From assembly GCA_014885115.2 (NCBI GenBank), contig WKLE02005134.1, forward strand, positions 1 to 11,146: a DNA stretch of 11,146 nt. The letters run 5' to 3'. The translations under genes and the position numbers were made by a program. Position 1 is the stretch's first letter. Every line of letters begins with the position of its first letter. The notes beneath the pieces are model-generated. The model was not told where the DNA came from. It made no database searches and saw only the letters and a program-made list of their open reading frames with translations. Source of the stretch: Asterionellopsis glacialis (Eukaryota > Bacillariophyta > Plagiogrammaphyceae > Rhaphoneidales > Asterionellopsidaceae). Of this stretch, positions 1 to 7,579 are shown piece after piece.

Positions 1-96
1 GAAAACGTGAGCAGAAATCCTTGAATTTTGTGTAGAAAGTTAGTATTGTTCTACGTGTACCCCTTAAGTAACTCGCTAAAAGTTACATTACTTAGG

Positions 97-123
97 ATAA
101 TTGTTACGTCATGTAACAATTAT
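97..123. repeat. Perfect inverted repeat, 11-bp arms with 5-bp loop
   Basis: The arms ATAATTGTTAC (97-107) and GTAACAATTAT (113-123) are perfect reverse complements around the loop GTCAT. The centre contains ACGTCA, the reverse complement of TGACGT, a bZIP/CRE-like core. Such cores are known regulatory sites in some diatom promoters. The element lies about 640 bp upstream of the peptidase-like gene, so a regulatory role is only possible, not shown. It could equally be a chance AT-rich hairpin. Confidence 0.6.
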
Positions 124-309
124 ACACAATTGTACATACGGGGTCATTACTGTAGACTTTTGGTACTTACATTTTCATTTGACACGAAGAGACACGTTTC
201 TCTCCAAAACGAACATCGAATATACAGGCGAGCTGTATTATATTCTATGTGATCGTATATTCAGTACTGACCGATTATTTTATTACATGCATGTACTACG
301 GTACAGTAG

Positions 310-379
310 TACCAGGTACCTGTACCAGGTACAGGTATGGCTCAATTCAGAGGTCATCATCTTTACCCCTTACCAGGTA
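310..379. promoter_or_regulatory. Cluster of TACCAGGTA motifs, including a near-perfect palindrome
   Basis: TACCAGGTA occurs at 310-318, 323-331 and 371-379. Positions 317-337 form a palindrome with 10-bp arms (TACCTGTACC and its reverse complement) around a single A. The same 9-mer recurs upstream of every proposed gene in the window. The cluster is about 380-450 bp upstream of the ATG at 758. The sequence and symmetry are seen directly; regulatory function is inferred from the recurring placement. Confidence 0.5.
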
Positions 380-546
380 CATTGCAGTACGACCACTCGA
401 ATAGTGTATTATAATAATATGAAGGTACGACACACTCGTGACTCTATCAAAATTTGGATGTGTTCCTGAAGTTCGACGAACGCAAGCAGCCCAGATCAAA
501 AGAATCTTCTACAGTGAGTGTCTCAATCTCGCTCGTTCTGCCTACT

Positions 547-603
547 CCTGTACAGGTACCGTAGGATCCTACACATCAAATATTTAGCAAGTCCTACCTG
601 GTA
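547..603. promoter_or_regulatory. Stacked palindromes and TACCTGGTA upstream of the peptidase-like gene
   Basis: Three perfect palindromes abut or overlap: CCTGTACAGG (547-556), GGTACC (555-560) and GTAGGATCCTAC (561-572). A TACCTGGTA copy follows at 595-603 and ends 155 bp before the ATG at 758. The stretch between the motif and the ATG is purine-rich, with GACAGA repeats around 680-700, and looks like a 5' leader. No clear TATA box was found. A role as a proximal regulatory site is inferred from symmetry and from the matching placement upstream of the other genes. Confidence 0.5.
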
Positions 604-757
604 TGATCTGGGACAACTCTTGGTCGCTATCGGGCTCACAGGCAGAGAGGACTCCTCGGGTGCTGGAGAAGAGTGACAAAGAGACAGAGACAGAGAAATA
701 CTGGCTGAGAGATCACGAAACCAAAAACTGATTGTAGAACACAGAGAGCAGGTCCAA

Positions 758-2452
758 ATGGTGTCGTCGTCGTATGGTTCATCATCCTCGCGGCAATTGC
801 TGCTATTTGTCTTGGTAGGAACGAGTGTCCCATTGTTGGTTGATGGTACACCGGCCTCTCGCACATCCTTCACTAGCAGTTATCCCGATGGACAATCGAC
901 GGGATTGCACGAATTGTTAATGGGAACACCGGAATATCATTTCACCATTGTGGAAAAAGACGAGGATGGATGGTACGCTACGACACGGAACGAAGAAGGC
1001 TATCCGGTGTATGCGATTTTGGGGTCCGATGGATCGTACGAACCGACCACTCACGTCGTAGGGAGTGAAGACTTGCCACCCCAAGAATCCTTCATGGCCG
1101 TGGAAAGCCAAGACGTGCAAACTCAAAAATGTTTAGCGAATAAGTATTGTACGTGGAAATTAGATCATAATGGACAATACGAACGCACCTTCCCCCCCAA
1201 AATGAAAAATTTAGTCATTCCTCTTCGATTTGCCGATCACGTCGACGATCGTACCAAAATTACAGAAGCCGAATTGGAAACGCAATTGTACAATGATGCT
1301 GAACTGAGTGTGCAAGATTACTTTCTCAAACAATCTCACGGACAATTTGAATTAACAAGCACAGTTGTACCATGGTACGAGATTAGTAAAACCGAGGCTG
1401 AATGTGCCAACGGTCAATCTGGATTATCCACGCATTTAATGGCATGTCTGAAGGAAGCCTTGGATGCGGCCATGCAGTATGTCAAAATCGAAGAATATGA
1501 CAGTGACGGGAATGGTCAAATTGATTCCTTAACCTTTGTGCATTCCGGATACGGTGCCGAGTACGGATCTCAAGATAATTATTACGCGCACTATACAGAT
1601 CGTATATGGAGTCATGCTTGGGAATTGACCGGTGTCAGTGATGTTCATGATGGAACACGATATGCACTCCATTCGGCTCATCATGGGATTGCCAATCAAA
1701 ATGTGGCACGTGTGGGAATTGCCGTTCATGAGATTGCTCAAATGTTGGGATTCCCCACCACCTATGGACAATATCCCGGTGTGGGATTAGGATACTATGA
1801 TATCATGTCCAATCCCTATGGATTTGACGGAACGCAATATACATGCGGTAATATGGCAGCACCGTCCAAATTACACATGGGATGGTTGACCGTGGTGGAT
1901 ATTACCCAAGATGGTGAATTTACCATTGAGACAACCTCCGAGGGGACAGCTAATGCCAAAACGGTGTATAAAATATCCAAAAACTTTGATTCCGGTGAAT
2001 ACTTGTTGATTGAAAATCGTCAAGCACTTGGGTATGATGGTGGTTTACGTCAATCCGGACTTGCCATTTATCATATAGATGAAGCAGGAGGTGATGAACC
2101 AGGATATCCTGCCAATGACAACTCTAATAATTACCCTACCAACGGCAAACACTATCGTCATTCCTTGATTCAAGCCGATGGTGAATTTGAATTAGAAAAG
2201 GGAAAAGATTTTGGGGATTCCTTTGATTTATTCCATGGAGGCTATGTCAATGGTATCACACCCTCCGGTCCCATCGTGGTGGAGATTGACCATGAAGAAG
2301 TCGTCCAACGTGGACGAGATTTAGGATATCCAAATACAAAATCGTATCAAGATGGTCGTGTTGGTAATACAGGAATTACCATCAAGGATATATCTGAATC
2401 AGCTACGGAAATGACATTTACAGTCACATTTGATACATCGACAGAAGGATAA
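758..2452 (+). CDS. Secreted M6 (immune inhibitor A-like) metallopeptidase homologue, probably catalytically inactive
   Basis: This 564-residue protein starts at an ATG in a good eukaryotic context (CAAATGG). It opens with a hydrophobic segment (RQLLLFVLVG, about residues 12-28) that reads as a signal peptide, probably cut near residue 30-33. Residues ~55-110 resemble the propeptide region of M6 proteins (EEGYPVY, DGSY). The M6 core follows: FPPKMKNLVIPLRFAD (~145), DSDGNGQID (248-256, calcium-loop-like), RIWSHAWEL (282-290), the zinc-motif position HEIAQMLGFP (324-333), the Met-turn YYDIMS (346-351), APSKLHMGWL (368-377), YLLIENRQALGYD (414-426) and GLAIYHID (434-441). In active M6 enzymes the motif is HExxHxxGxPD. 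Here the second zinc His is Gln328 and the Asp of PD is Thr334, so two predicted metal-site positions are lost while the fold signatures remain. I infer a secreted pseudopeptidase. M6 membership is near certain; inactivity is likely but unproven. It is a single exon with no frameshift. Confidence 0.9.
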   Translation: MVSSSYGSSSSRQLLLFVLVGTSVPLLVDGTPASRTSFTSSYPDGQSTGLHELLMGTPEYHFTIVEKDEDGWYATTRNEEGYPVYAILGSDGSYEPTTHVVGSEDLPPQESFMAVESQDVQTQKCLANKYCTWKLDHNGQYERTFPPKMKNLVIPLRFADHVDDRTKITEAELETQLYNDAELSVQDYFLKQSHGQFELTSTVVPWYEISKTEAECANGQSGLSTHLMACLKEALDAAMQYVKIEEYDSDGNGQIDSLTFVHSGYGAEYGSQDNYYAHYTDRIWSHAWELTGVSDVHDGTRYALHSAHHGIANQNVARVGIAVHEIAQMLGFPTTYGQYPGVGLGYYDIMSNPYGFDGTQYTCGNMAAPSKLHMGWLTVVDITQDGEFTIETTSEGTANAKTVYKISKNFDSGEYLLIENRQALGYDGGLRQSGLAIYHIDEAGGDEPGYPANDNSNNYPTNGKHYRHSLIQADGEFELEKGKDFGDSFDLFHGGYVNGITPSGPIVVEIDHEEVVQRGRDLGYPNTKSYQDGRVGNTGITIKDISESATEMTFTVTFDTSTEG

Positions 2453-3475
2453 AAATTCCTACAAAAACAGACAGTACTTGTTATGTACGTATACTATATG
2501 TATGTGTATAATCATCCACAGTATTGTCACAAATTGAATGGATCTGTGGGTGGTGTACATCTACGTATACTGTATTGTTTCATGATGAATCAAATTATGA
2601 TTATGCTTCAAAAGAAAAAAATGATTTAGAAATAATTGAAATTTAATTTTGTTTTGAGTTGGAGGGTTCTTTTGAAGGGAGGGACAAGGGAAGACTTTAG
2701 GTACTTACTATGTGTTTGTGATTATGAATCATGTATGATTCAGTGAAAGATATATATATGCATATAATAACAATAACAATGAAAAAATGGAATTTTTTTT
2801 GCATGACATGAAACACATTTTCAATTCCATCTTTTTAAAAACCAAGAAAGGAGAGACACTCACTCACAAACAGACGAAAGATAAGTCGTCTTTACAATGA
2901 ATGATGTGCTAGACAAACTAGGCGATCTTCTTATTGTTTTTCAATCATGTACAGTCAGAACATCTCAAACGCCACTGAACACACGGCGAGATTGGACTAA
3001 ATTAGATTTGAGGAACAGGTGGCTTGAGATATAATTTGATGTGGGTTACCATTGTGTTCGGAGCCTTGCATTTCGGTGCATTGCATTTTGTACTCATACG
3101 AGTGATCCATGCCAGATGAAATAACATGACTATGTACACACTTGCATAGCTAGTACGGTTATTGTTTGGTTACGACATTCTGAGTCAGGAGCATCTGTTC
3201 ATGCATCTACTAGTAGTTTTGATACAGAAAATAAACACCGACCTGGGTTGCTGCACCCGGCTACACGCACTTGGTATTGTTTATAGAGCATGACCCCTGT
3301 ATCTACTACATTTTGTAACTAGAACTAAAATTATTTGGAAAAAGTCTAAGTTTTAACAAACATGATCCAACTATGACCAAGATCCCTTTTGTTTTTCTGG
3401 AGAAACATGGATCACAACACACACTCAAGATGAGTTCTCTCTCTCTCATTTTACAAAAAAGTATACACAAGCTGG

Positions 3476-3570
3476 TCGTCAATTTTGGTTCGTTTGCCAC
3501 GATTTTTGATATGGAACCGATCTTCATTCTATGAAGATGGAGATCTGTATTTCATCTGTAATAATCATCT
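3476..3570. repeat. Copy 1 of a diverged ~95-bp direct repeat
   Basis: This copy begins TCGTCAATTTTGG and ends TGTAATAATCATCT. It aligns almost end to end, with only small gaps, to 3657-3750 at roughly 70-75% identity by eye. Shared blocks include CGTTTGCCA and TGTAATAATC. The copies are in the same orientation, about 86 bp apart, which suggests an old local duplication or a remnant of a dispersed repeat family. No reading frame is conserved convincingly between the copies. Confidence 0.65.
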
Positions 3571-3656
3571 TGCTGGTTGTTGAATTATCATGTCCAATGT
3601 GTGTAGATATACAATTTTTTGATTTACTCAATAATCCCATGCTTTGCATCGTAAGC

Positions 3657-3750
3657 TCGTCAATTTTGGCCCGTTTGCCATGATTTTTATATAGGAATGA
3701 TCGCCATTACATAAAGATTGCGATTGGTTTTTAATTTGTAATAATCGTCT
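3657..3750. repeat. Copy 2 of a diverged ~95-bp direct repeat
   Basis: This is the partner of 3476-3570. It begins TCGTCAATTTTGG and ends TGTAATAATCGTCT. It differs by scattered substitutions and a net one-base length change. Both copies lie in DNA without a supportable gene. Whether further copies exist elsewhere in the genome cannot be seen from this window. Confidence 0.65.
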
Positions 3751-4242
3751 GGTTGGTCCAACGTGACATTGGTCAGACTTTAAAAAAATGGAAGAAGAAA
3801 AGTGAAAGTCTTCTTTCGAACTATCCACCTGGTAACAGCTACATCCAAATCAACCAGGCTTTTTTGAAAGAAGAGACAAAAATTAAAAAAGCACCGTACA
3901 AAACGCTACCTGTACGAGTACTGATGCAATCAACTATTTGGACTCAGTTTGTTAGCGTGTGTCATTTAACACTTTACTTAACACTTTTTTATACTTAGAC
4001 GCTCGCTCTTATTGTGCACAATCGCGAAGTCAACTTAAAAATTTCGGGACTACCCAATTTTTCCCATTGATCCTGTCCAGCCCGATAGAAGATTGGGATA
4101 ATTCTTTGTAGGAAACCGTACTAATTTTCCGCGCGAGCACGTAGCGGGTCGTACTAACATTATTCCACATTTTATTAGTGGGAGAACAGGTCCCAGAGGC
4201 TCATTACCAGTGGGATAGTTCCATTTTTACATTAATGTACTG

Positions 4243-4265
4243 TACCTGGTACCTGGTACCAGGTA
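4243..4265. promoter_or_regulatory. Tandem TACCTGG units ending in a perfect 16-bp palindrome
   Basis: Three overlapping copies of the 9-mer start at 4243, 4250 and 4257. Positions 4250-4265 read TACCTGGTACCAGGTA, a perfect 16-bp palindrome, preceded by one extra TACCTGG unit. The element ends 188 bp upstream of the ATG proposed for the spliced model at 4453. The tandem 7-bp unit suggests growth by slippage or unequal exchange. A regulatory role is inferred from placement. Confidence 0.55.
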
Positions 4266-4452
4266 GATTAAGAATTGACTATGATGTTTAACAATCACGT
4301 TCTTTTGAGAGACTGGAAAACACAGGGGAAGAAACAAAAGTTGAGAGTTCGGTTTCTTCAGGACGAACTCTATGACCACACCTCCTTGTATCCCGCACAC
4401 GCCCTTCAGAAAAGTCAACAACGACATTATCATTCCAGGTCAAACATTCAAG

Positions 4453-4676
4453 ATGGCAAGCATACGTCCACACACCCATGTGAACATGAATACTTCGATA
4501 CAGTCTTCTGAAGACAGTATGTCTTTCATGGTACGTCGTTTCGTGAAAAGTTTTGGTTGGGTACACGTATTGTGGGATTGCGAACAAGAGTAGTAGTAGG
4601 AATAGCAGAGAAAGAAATCTTGTTTCCATTTTTTTTCTCAACCGTGACCTTTCTCTCAATTCAACTATATCGGTAG
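4453..4676 (+). other. Candidate first exon (4453-4530) and intron (4531-4676) of the next gene
   Basis: An ATG at 4453 lies in a strong context (AAGATGGCA) and opens 26 codons ending with ATG at 4530. A consensus-like donor GTACGT follows at 4531. A T-rich tract (about 4621-4665) precedes an acceptor ending CGGTAG at 4676. The resulting intron is 146 bp, a normal size for a diatom. The splice is phase 0, and the continuation from 4677 (LEQLAQLAVRDL) runs in frame into the ORF at 4713. The spliced product would be 200 residues. This model is inferred from splice signals only. The alternative is an intronless gene starting at 4713, or a different upstream exon; the frame stays open upstream to ATG 4372. 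Confidence 0.4.
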
Positions 4677-4712
4677 CTTGAACAACTTGCTCAATTAGCG
4701 GTTCGTGATTTG

Positions 4713-5201
4713 ATGAGCTGCCTCAAATATCCAGGTTTTACTCATATGACGGAAACCGTAGAACATGTGTTTGGAGTAGTAGCATTACCAAAAACAGCCC
4801 CAAAGGATGCTACTGCTCCAGCAACAGCAGCAGCGGCCACAACACCACAATCGGGGTACTCAAGCTCAATCGCTAAAGAAAAACCATATGGTGAATTGGT
4901 TTTCGAGGTATATAAGGAAATATACGCGCACAAGCAGTACCATGCAGGTTTTTATCAGGAAAATAAGGATAGAGCTGCCAGTGAATTCCAACGTGAATTG
5001 GTACTTGCATTAATCGAGGGCCGGCTACCTGAAGTGTTTCGAGAATGGGCTGAGCAATTAGTAGATGATGAAGATTACCCTGGGGCATCTCATACGTTAG
5101 AGCTAAAACGACGAGGGTTTGGAAAGGATGTTATCAATCCATACTCCAAGGATCACTGCAACGTCATGTTGCGTTTCAAAATGCATGCTCATAGTGTATA
5201 G
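4713..5201 (+). CDS. Hypothetical protein, 162 residues (possibly 200 with an upstream exon)
   Basis: I do not recognise this family. The conservative start is the ATG at 4713 (MSCLKYPGF). In-frame sequence back to 4677 also looks coding (LEQLAQLAVRDL, helix-like), which supports the spliced extension described separately. From the 4713 start, residues ~29-48 form an Ala/Thr/Pro-rich linker (ATAPATAAAATTP). A mainly helical, charged segment follows (~57-120), including GELVFEVYKEIYAHKQYH, FQRELVLALIEGRL and FREWAEQLVDDEDYP. The C-terminal end is basic (LELKRRGFGKDV). There is no signal peptide, transmembrane segment, cysteine pattern or catalytic motif, so it is probably a soluble intracellular protein or a partial one. 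An AATAAA at 5303-5308, about 100 bp past the stop, could serve as a polyadenylation signal. It is convincing as coding, with no functional call. Confidence 0.55.
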   Translation: MSCLKYPGFTHMTETVEHVFGVVALPKTAPKDATAPATAAAATTPQSGYSSSIAKEKPYGELVFEVYKEIYAHKQYHAGFYQENKDRAASEFQRELVLALIEGRLPEVFREWAEQLVDDEDYPGASHTLELKRRGFGKDVINPYSKDHCNVMLRFKMHAHSV

Positions 5202-5908
5202 ATGTGCATCAACAATGCTTATGACTTAAAAGACGTTGATTAAATTTTAATGTATATCCGGACATGCTCACGAATTTTTGGAAAGAGAGCTGATTTATTT
5301 TCAATAAACCGTCCCAGCTGCTCGTTACCGTAATAAAATTCCTTTACTGCTTGAAACTTTGATGCGGAACTATTTGCATGAATGATGATTATGGATCATT
5401 TACATGCGATGCACTAATAAATGGAAAGCTAGATTTATCATAGCCGTAAACTCTTCATTAGTTTTTTCTTCTGTACTCAACCAAGACACGAAAACTCGGA
5501 GATAAAACTTCCCAACTACAGTACTCTACTATTACAAAGTGACACTTTAAAAATCTCTCCCGTATCGTACAAAATATTATTTTATAAAATGTATCGCAAG
5601 CCCTTGTGTTGATACCTCCATGGGCCTCCACAGACTGTCTCGGACACACATATATGAAAACTACGTTAATCAATGTATATTAGACATTTACACAAAAGGT
5701 AGTCAGTAGAACTACTCTGGTCCAGGTAGTACAGTACTTAATTATATATTTTATCAGCTACATGTACAGCTTCATTATATAATAGTTCTAGAATTTTTTC
5801 TGTATTAGTAGGACCTTCGTACAAATGAGGTACAAATAGGACCCTACATTATATATAAATCCTTAGGTAAACTAAATAATATCTCTGAAACATTGGTTGC
5901 CTCAAACC
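5202..5908. other. AT-rich gene-free stretch
   Basis: This holds the presumed 3' end of the preceding gene (AATAAA at 5303-5308 and again at 5416-5421) and then AT-rich sequence with no ATG-started ORF worth calling. From about 5700 onward, fragments of the upstream-type motifs begin, such as CCAGGTAGTAC near 5713 and TAGGAC at 5809 and 5837. This suggests gradual entry into the regulatory region of the next gene. Confidence 0.5.
5303..5308 (+). promoter_or_regulatory. Possible polyadenylation signal AATAAA
   Basis: The hexamer AATAAA lies 102 bases downstream of the stop codon at 5201, a sensible distance for a short 3' UTR. Diatom polyadenylation signals are only loosely conserved, and such a hexamer is common in AT-rich DNA, so confidence is low. 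Confidence 0.25.
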
Positions 5909-6096
5909 TACCTGGTACTCATTATACAGTACCACATTTACACTGCATAATTAATAAGTAGGACAATTCCCGGAGGAAAATCCTACTGGCATGTTCATCT
6001 GTACCTGGTACCGTTGGACTACTAGGAACGGTACAGGTACCGTACCAGTGTAACAGGTATGTCCTAACAGGAATAGGACCTACCTGGTACCTGGTA
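5909..6096. promoter_or_regulatory. Dense TACCTGGTA and GGTACC cluster upstream of the 6235 gene
   Basis: TACCTGGTA occurs at 5909-5917, 6002-6010, 6081-6089 and 6088-6096, the last two as overlapping tandem TACCTGG units. TAGGAC or its complement occurs at 5959, 6061 and 6074, where it forms TAGGACCTA (6074-6082). The last 9-mer ends 139 bp before the ATG at 6235. A long near-perfect hairpin (6001-6040) lies inside and is listed separately. This is the richest cluster of the motif in the window. Function is inferred from the repeated upstream placement. Confidence 0.5.
6001..6040. repeat. Hairpin with 14-15-nt arms and one bulged base
   Basis: The arm GTACCTGGTACCGTT (6001-6015) pairs with AACGGTACAGGTAC (6027-6040) with a single unpaired base, around an 11-nt loop. 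The left arm itself contains the TACCTGGTA motif and GGTACC. It could form a cruciform or an RNA hairpin if transcribed. It could also be two oppositely oriented copies of a binding site. Confidence 0.65.
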
Positions 6097-6234
6097 CATA
6101 GATCATACCTGGGTAGCCCTACGGTAGGTTTGCAGGACCGGTGTCACGATGTGACAAAAAAGGCACGATTGAACCCGAACTCCTTTATTGACAACTACTT
6201 GTCAACTGGATGGGCGATAAGAATCAGAAACGTG

Positions 6235-6738
6235 ATGCTACACCATGAGATATTTCTGAAAGGCGTCCAAAATAAACTATGTACAATGAATAGTGAGATT
6301 AAAGATCAAAATCTTGCAAGTGATCAAGTAATGGCATCAATTTATCATGCATGGGGTGGTGGTGGTACAAAATCAACAAGAAGACCTCACCGACAGGGCA
6401 AACGGTATCAAGCTAAAAACGATGTTGATTCAAATAATGATAAAATATCAGATACATGCGACGACTCCTCGTTAATATTTCAACAGGAAACATCTGCAGA
6501 ACAAGCAAATCATGATCATCAATTTTCCATTGCAGATATGTTGACTTCGGGACATGGTGATCCTCTCATGACAGCAGTAATGCATCAGTGGCAAACCACG
6601 CCCAAAAATCAAAAGTCTATTGAAAGCATTGCTGCGGAAGAACCTAACGATTTAACTTTCGAATTTCATTTTCATGGTGATCCTCTCTTTGATAGTATGC
6701 TAAAACATGATAAGTTGCATCCGACCAAAACAACATGA
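6235..6738 (+). CDS. Hypothetical protein with a three-times repeated 12-residue motif
   Basis: The first ATG in this open frame is at 6235, giving 167 residues. The frame stays open upstream to about 6130, where only non-ATG codons occur. A TTTGCAG at 6128-6134 could be a splice acceptor, so an extra N-terminal exon is possible. I do not recognise the family. Three related segments stand out: SDQVMASIYHAW (residues 29-40), GDPLMTAVMHQW (108-119) and GDPLFDSMLKHD (148-159). The last two share an identical 15-nt stretch exactly 120 bp apart. Between them lie a Gly run with a basic patch (GGGGTKSTRRPHRQGKR, ~41-58) and a polar Asn/Asp-rich segment. No signal peptide or membrane segment is seen. 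The repeated short hydrophobic-plus-His/Trp motif and disordered spacers suggest a protein-binding scaffold, but this is inference. Coding status is moderately sure. Confidence 0.5.
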   Translation: MLHHEIFLKGVQNKLCTMNSEIKDQNLASDQVMASIYHAWGGGGTKSTRRPHRQGKRYQAKNDVDSNNDKISDTCDDSSLIFQQETSAEQANHDHQFSIADMLTSGHGDPLMTAVMHQWQTTPKNQKSIESIAAEEPNDLTFEFHFHGDPLFDSMLKHDKLHPTKTT

Positions 6739-7579
6739 GACATTTTTGAGACAAATCAAGTAAACTTTTGCATCTCATATACACATAGAAGGATGCAACC
6801 AATCTGCATAATCGAGAATGAATCTTTGATTTTTTTATCCAATGTTCATGAAAATTAACAGTCTTCTTCGTATTTCTTATTTGAAAATTAGAATTATTAA
6901 AAAATATCACTGCTTTCTCTAGTCTCTGGATGATGCCAAAGTACAGTAGAGGAAATATATTGCGCCATAAACAGTCATATAATATCGTGAAATCGAAATG
7001 ATTATTCCGTCTAAGATACCATTATCGGTGTGTGTGAGAGAGAAATAAGCATGTCCATCTTGATCTACAGCATTTTCACCACAAATGCACAGCCTCTGAT
7101 ATTCTTCCACTTTCGGGATATGGAGATTGTTGTATGGATACTAAAATCCATAGCTTACCTTTCAATTGAGAGGATAAGGACAGATCAATACTATTTTCGC
7201 GATATCTAGGACAAACCCCTTCAATTTTTCTGTCAGAAGTATTTTTTAGTATTATTATAGTACATGGTTGTGGTCTACATTATCGTAACAACCAGGTAAT
7301 ATTGATATTATGACATACTAGCCGTACCATTCGAAATAGATTCTTTGGGCATTTCTCACTTTTACTAATTACGGGTTCTCATTTTCGCTTCACTGCCCAG
7401 GATGAGCGGCGAGACTGAAAAAAATCGTGCATTTCGAGTTCACCGTAGGAATAGTTTTTATGTTAAGTTCATATAAGGTATCAGTACCCCCTCACGGCAT
7501 AATGTAAAAACAGATCTACTTATCGTATGTACCTGTACCGTTTGATCAATTAAAAACGCGAAGAACTCCGAACCCTTTT
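6739..7579. other. Gene-free AT-rich stretch
   Basis: No supportable gene is seen. A minus-strand frame is open from 7140 to 6922 without an early ATG. Its wording looks faintly protein-like (CICGENAVDQDGHAYFSL), so it could be an exon or a decayed fragment, but nothing confirms it. The segment 7371-7450 is slightly more GC-rich but shows no motif I can name. Confidence 0.45.

Larger units (their letters stand above)
2453..4242. other. Gene-free intergenic stretch (about 1.8 kb)
   Basis: I see no supportable gene here. The first part is AT-rich and probably carries the 3' end of the peptidase-like transcript. It includes A-rich runs near 2610-2640 and an AT dinucleotide tract near 2750-2766. 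The longest ATG-started small ORF I noticed (2897-3034, 45 codons) has no recognisable feature. A diverged direct duplication occupies 3476-3750 and is listed separately. At 3963-3988 the 11-base phrase TTAACACTTTA is nearly repeated in tandem. No TACCTGGTA motif occurs until 4243. Confidence 0.6.

Noticed and set aside
28..469. Two overlapping plus-strand ORFs at the left edge
   Set aside because: Both begin at TTG rather than ATG. Their content is low-information Tyr/Leu/Thr-rich text from AT-rich DNA, and one runs through the palindromic motifs.
523..873. Minus-strand ORF across the start of the peptidase-like gene
   Set aside because: It lies antisense to the 5' leader and signal peptide; its Ser/Leu runs mirror the purine-rich leader repeats. 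There is no independent support.
2897..3034. 45-codon ATG-started small ORF downstream of the peptidase-like gene
   Set aside because: The composition is plausible, but length, context and content give nothing to distinguish it from chance. Ribosome profiling or a conserved homologue would be needed.
3753..3998. Plus-strand ORF of about 80 codons next to the 95-bp repeat
   Set aside because: It starts at TTG, overlaps the end of the repeat and includes a tandem low-complexity end. There are no domain features.
4281..4511. Plus-strand ORF overlapping the proposed first exon in another frame
   Set aside because: It has no recognisable content, no path by splicing in phase into the downstream ORF that I could see, and a poorer start context than the ATG at 4453.
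4288..4629. Minus-strand ORF (113 residues) with a Leu-rich, signal-peptide-like start after METRF
   Set aside because: The Leu run is encoded by a TAG/T-rich simple stretch that fits the proposed intron of the plus-strand gene. The rest has no recognisable feature, and it overlaps the better supported plus-strand exon.
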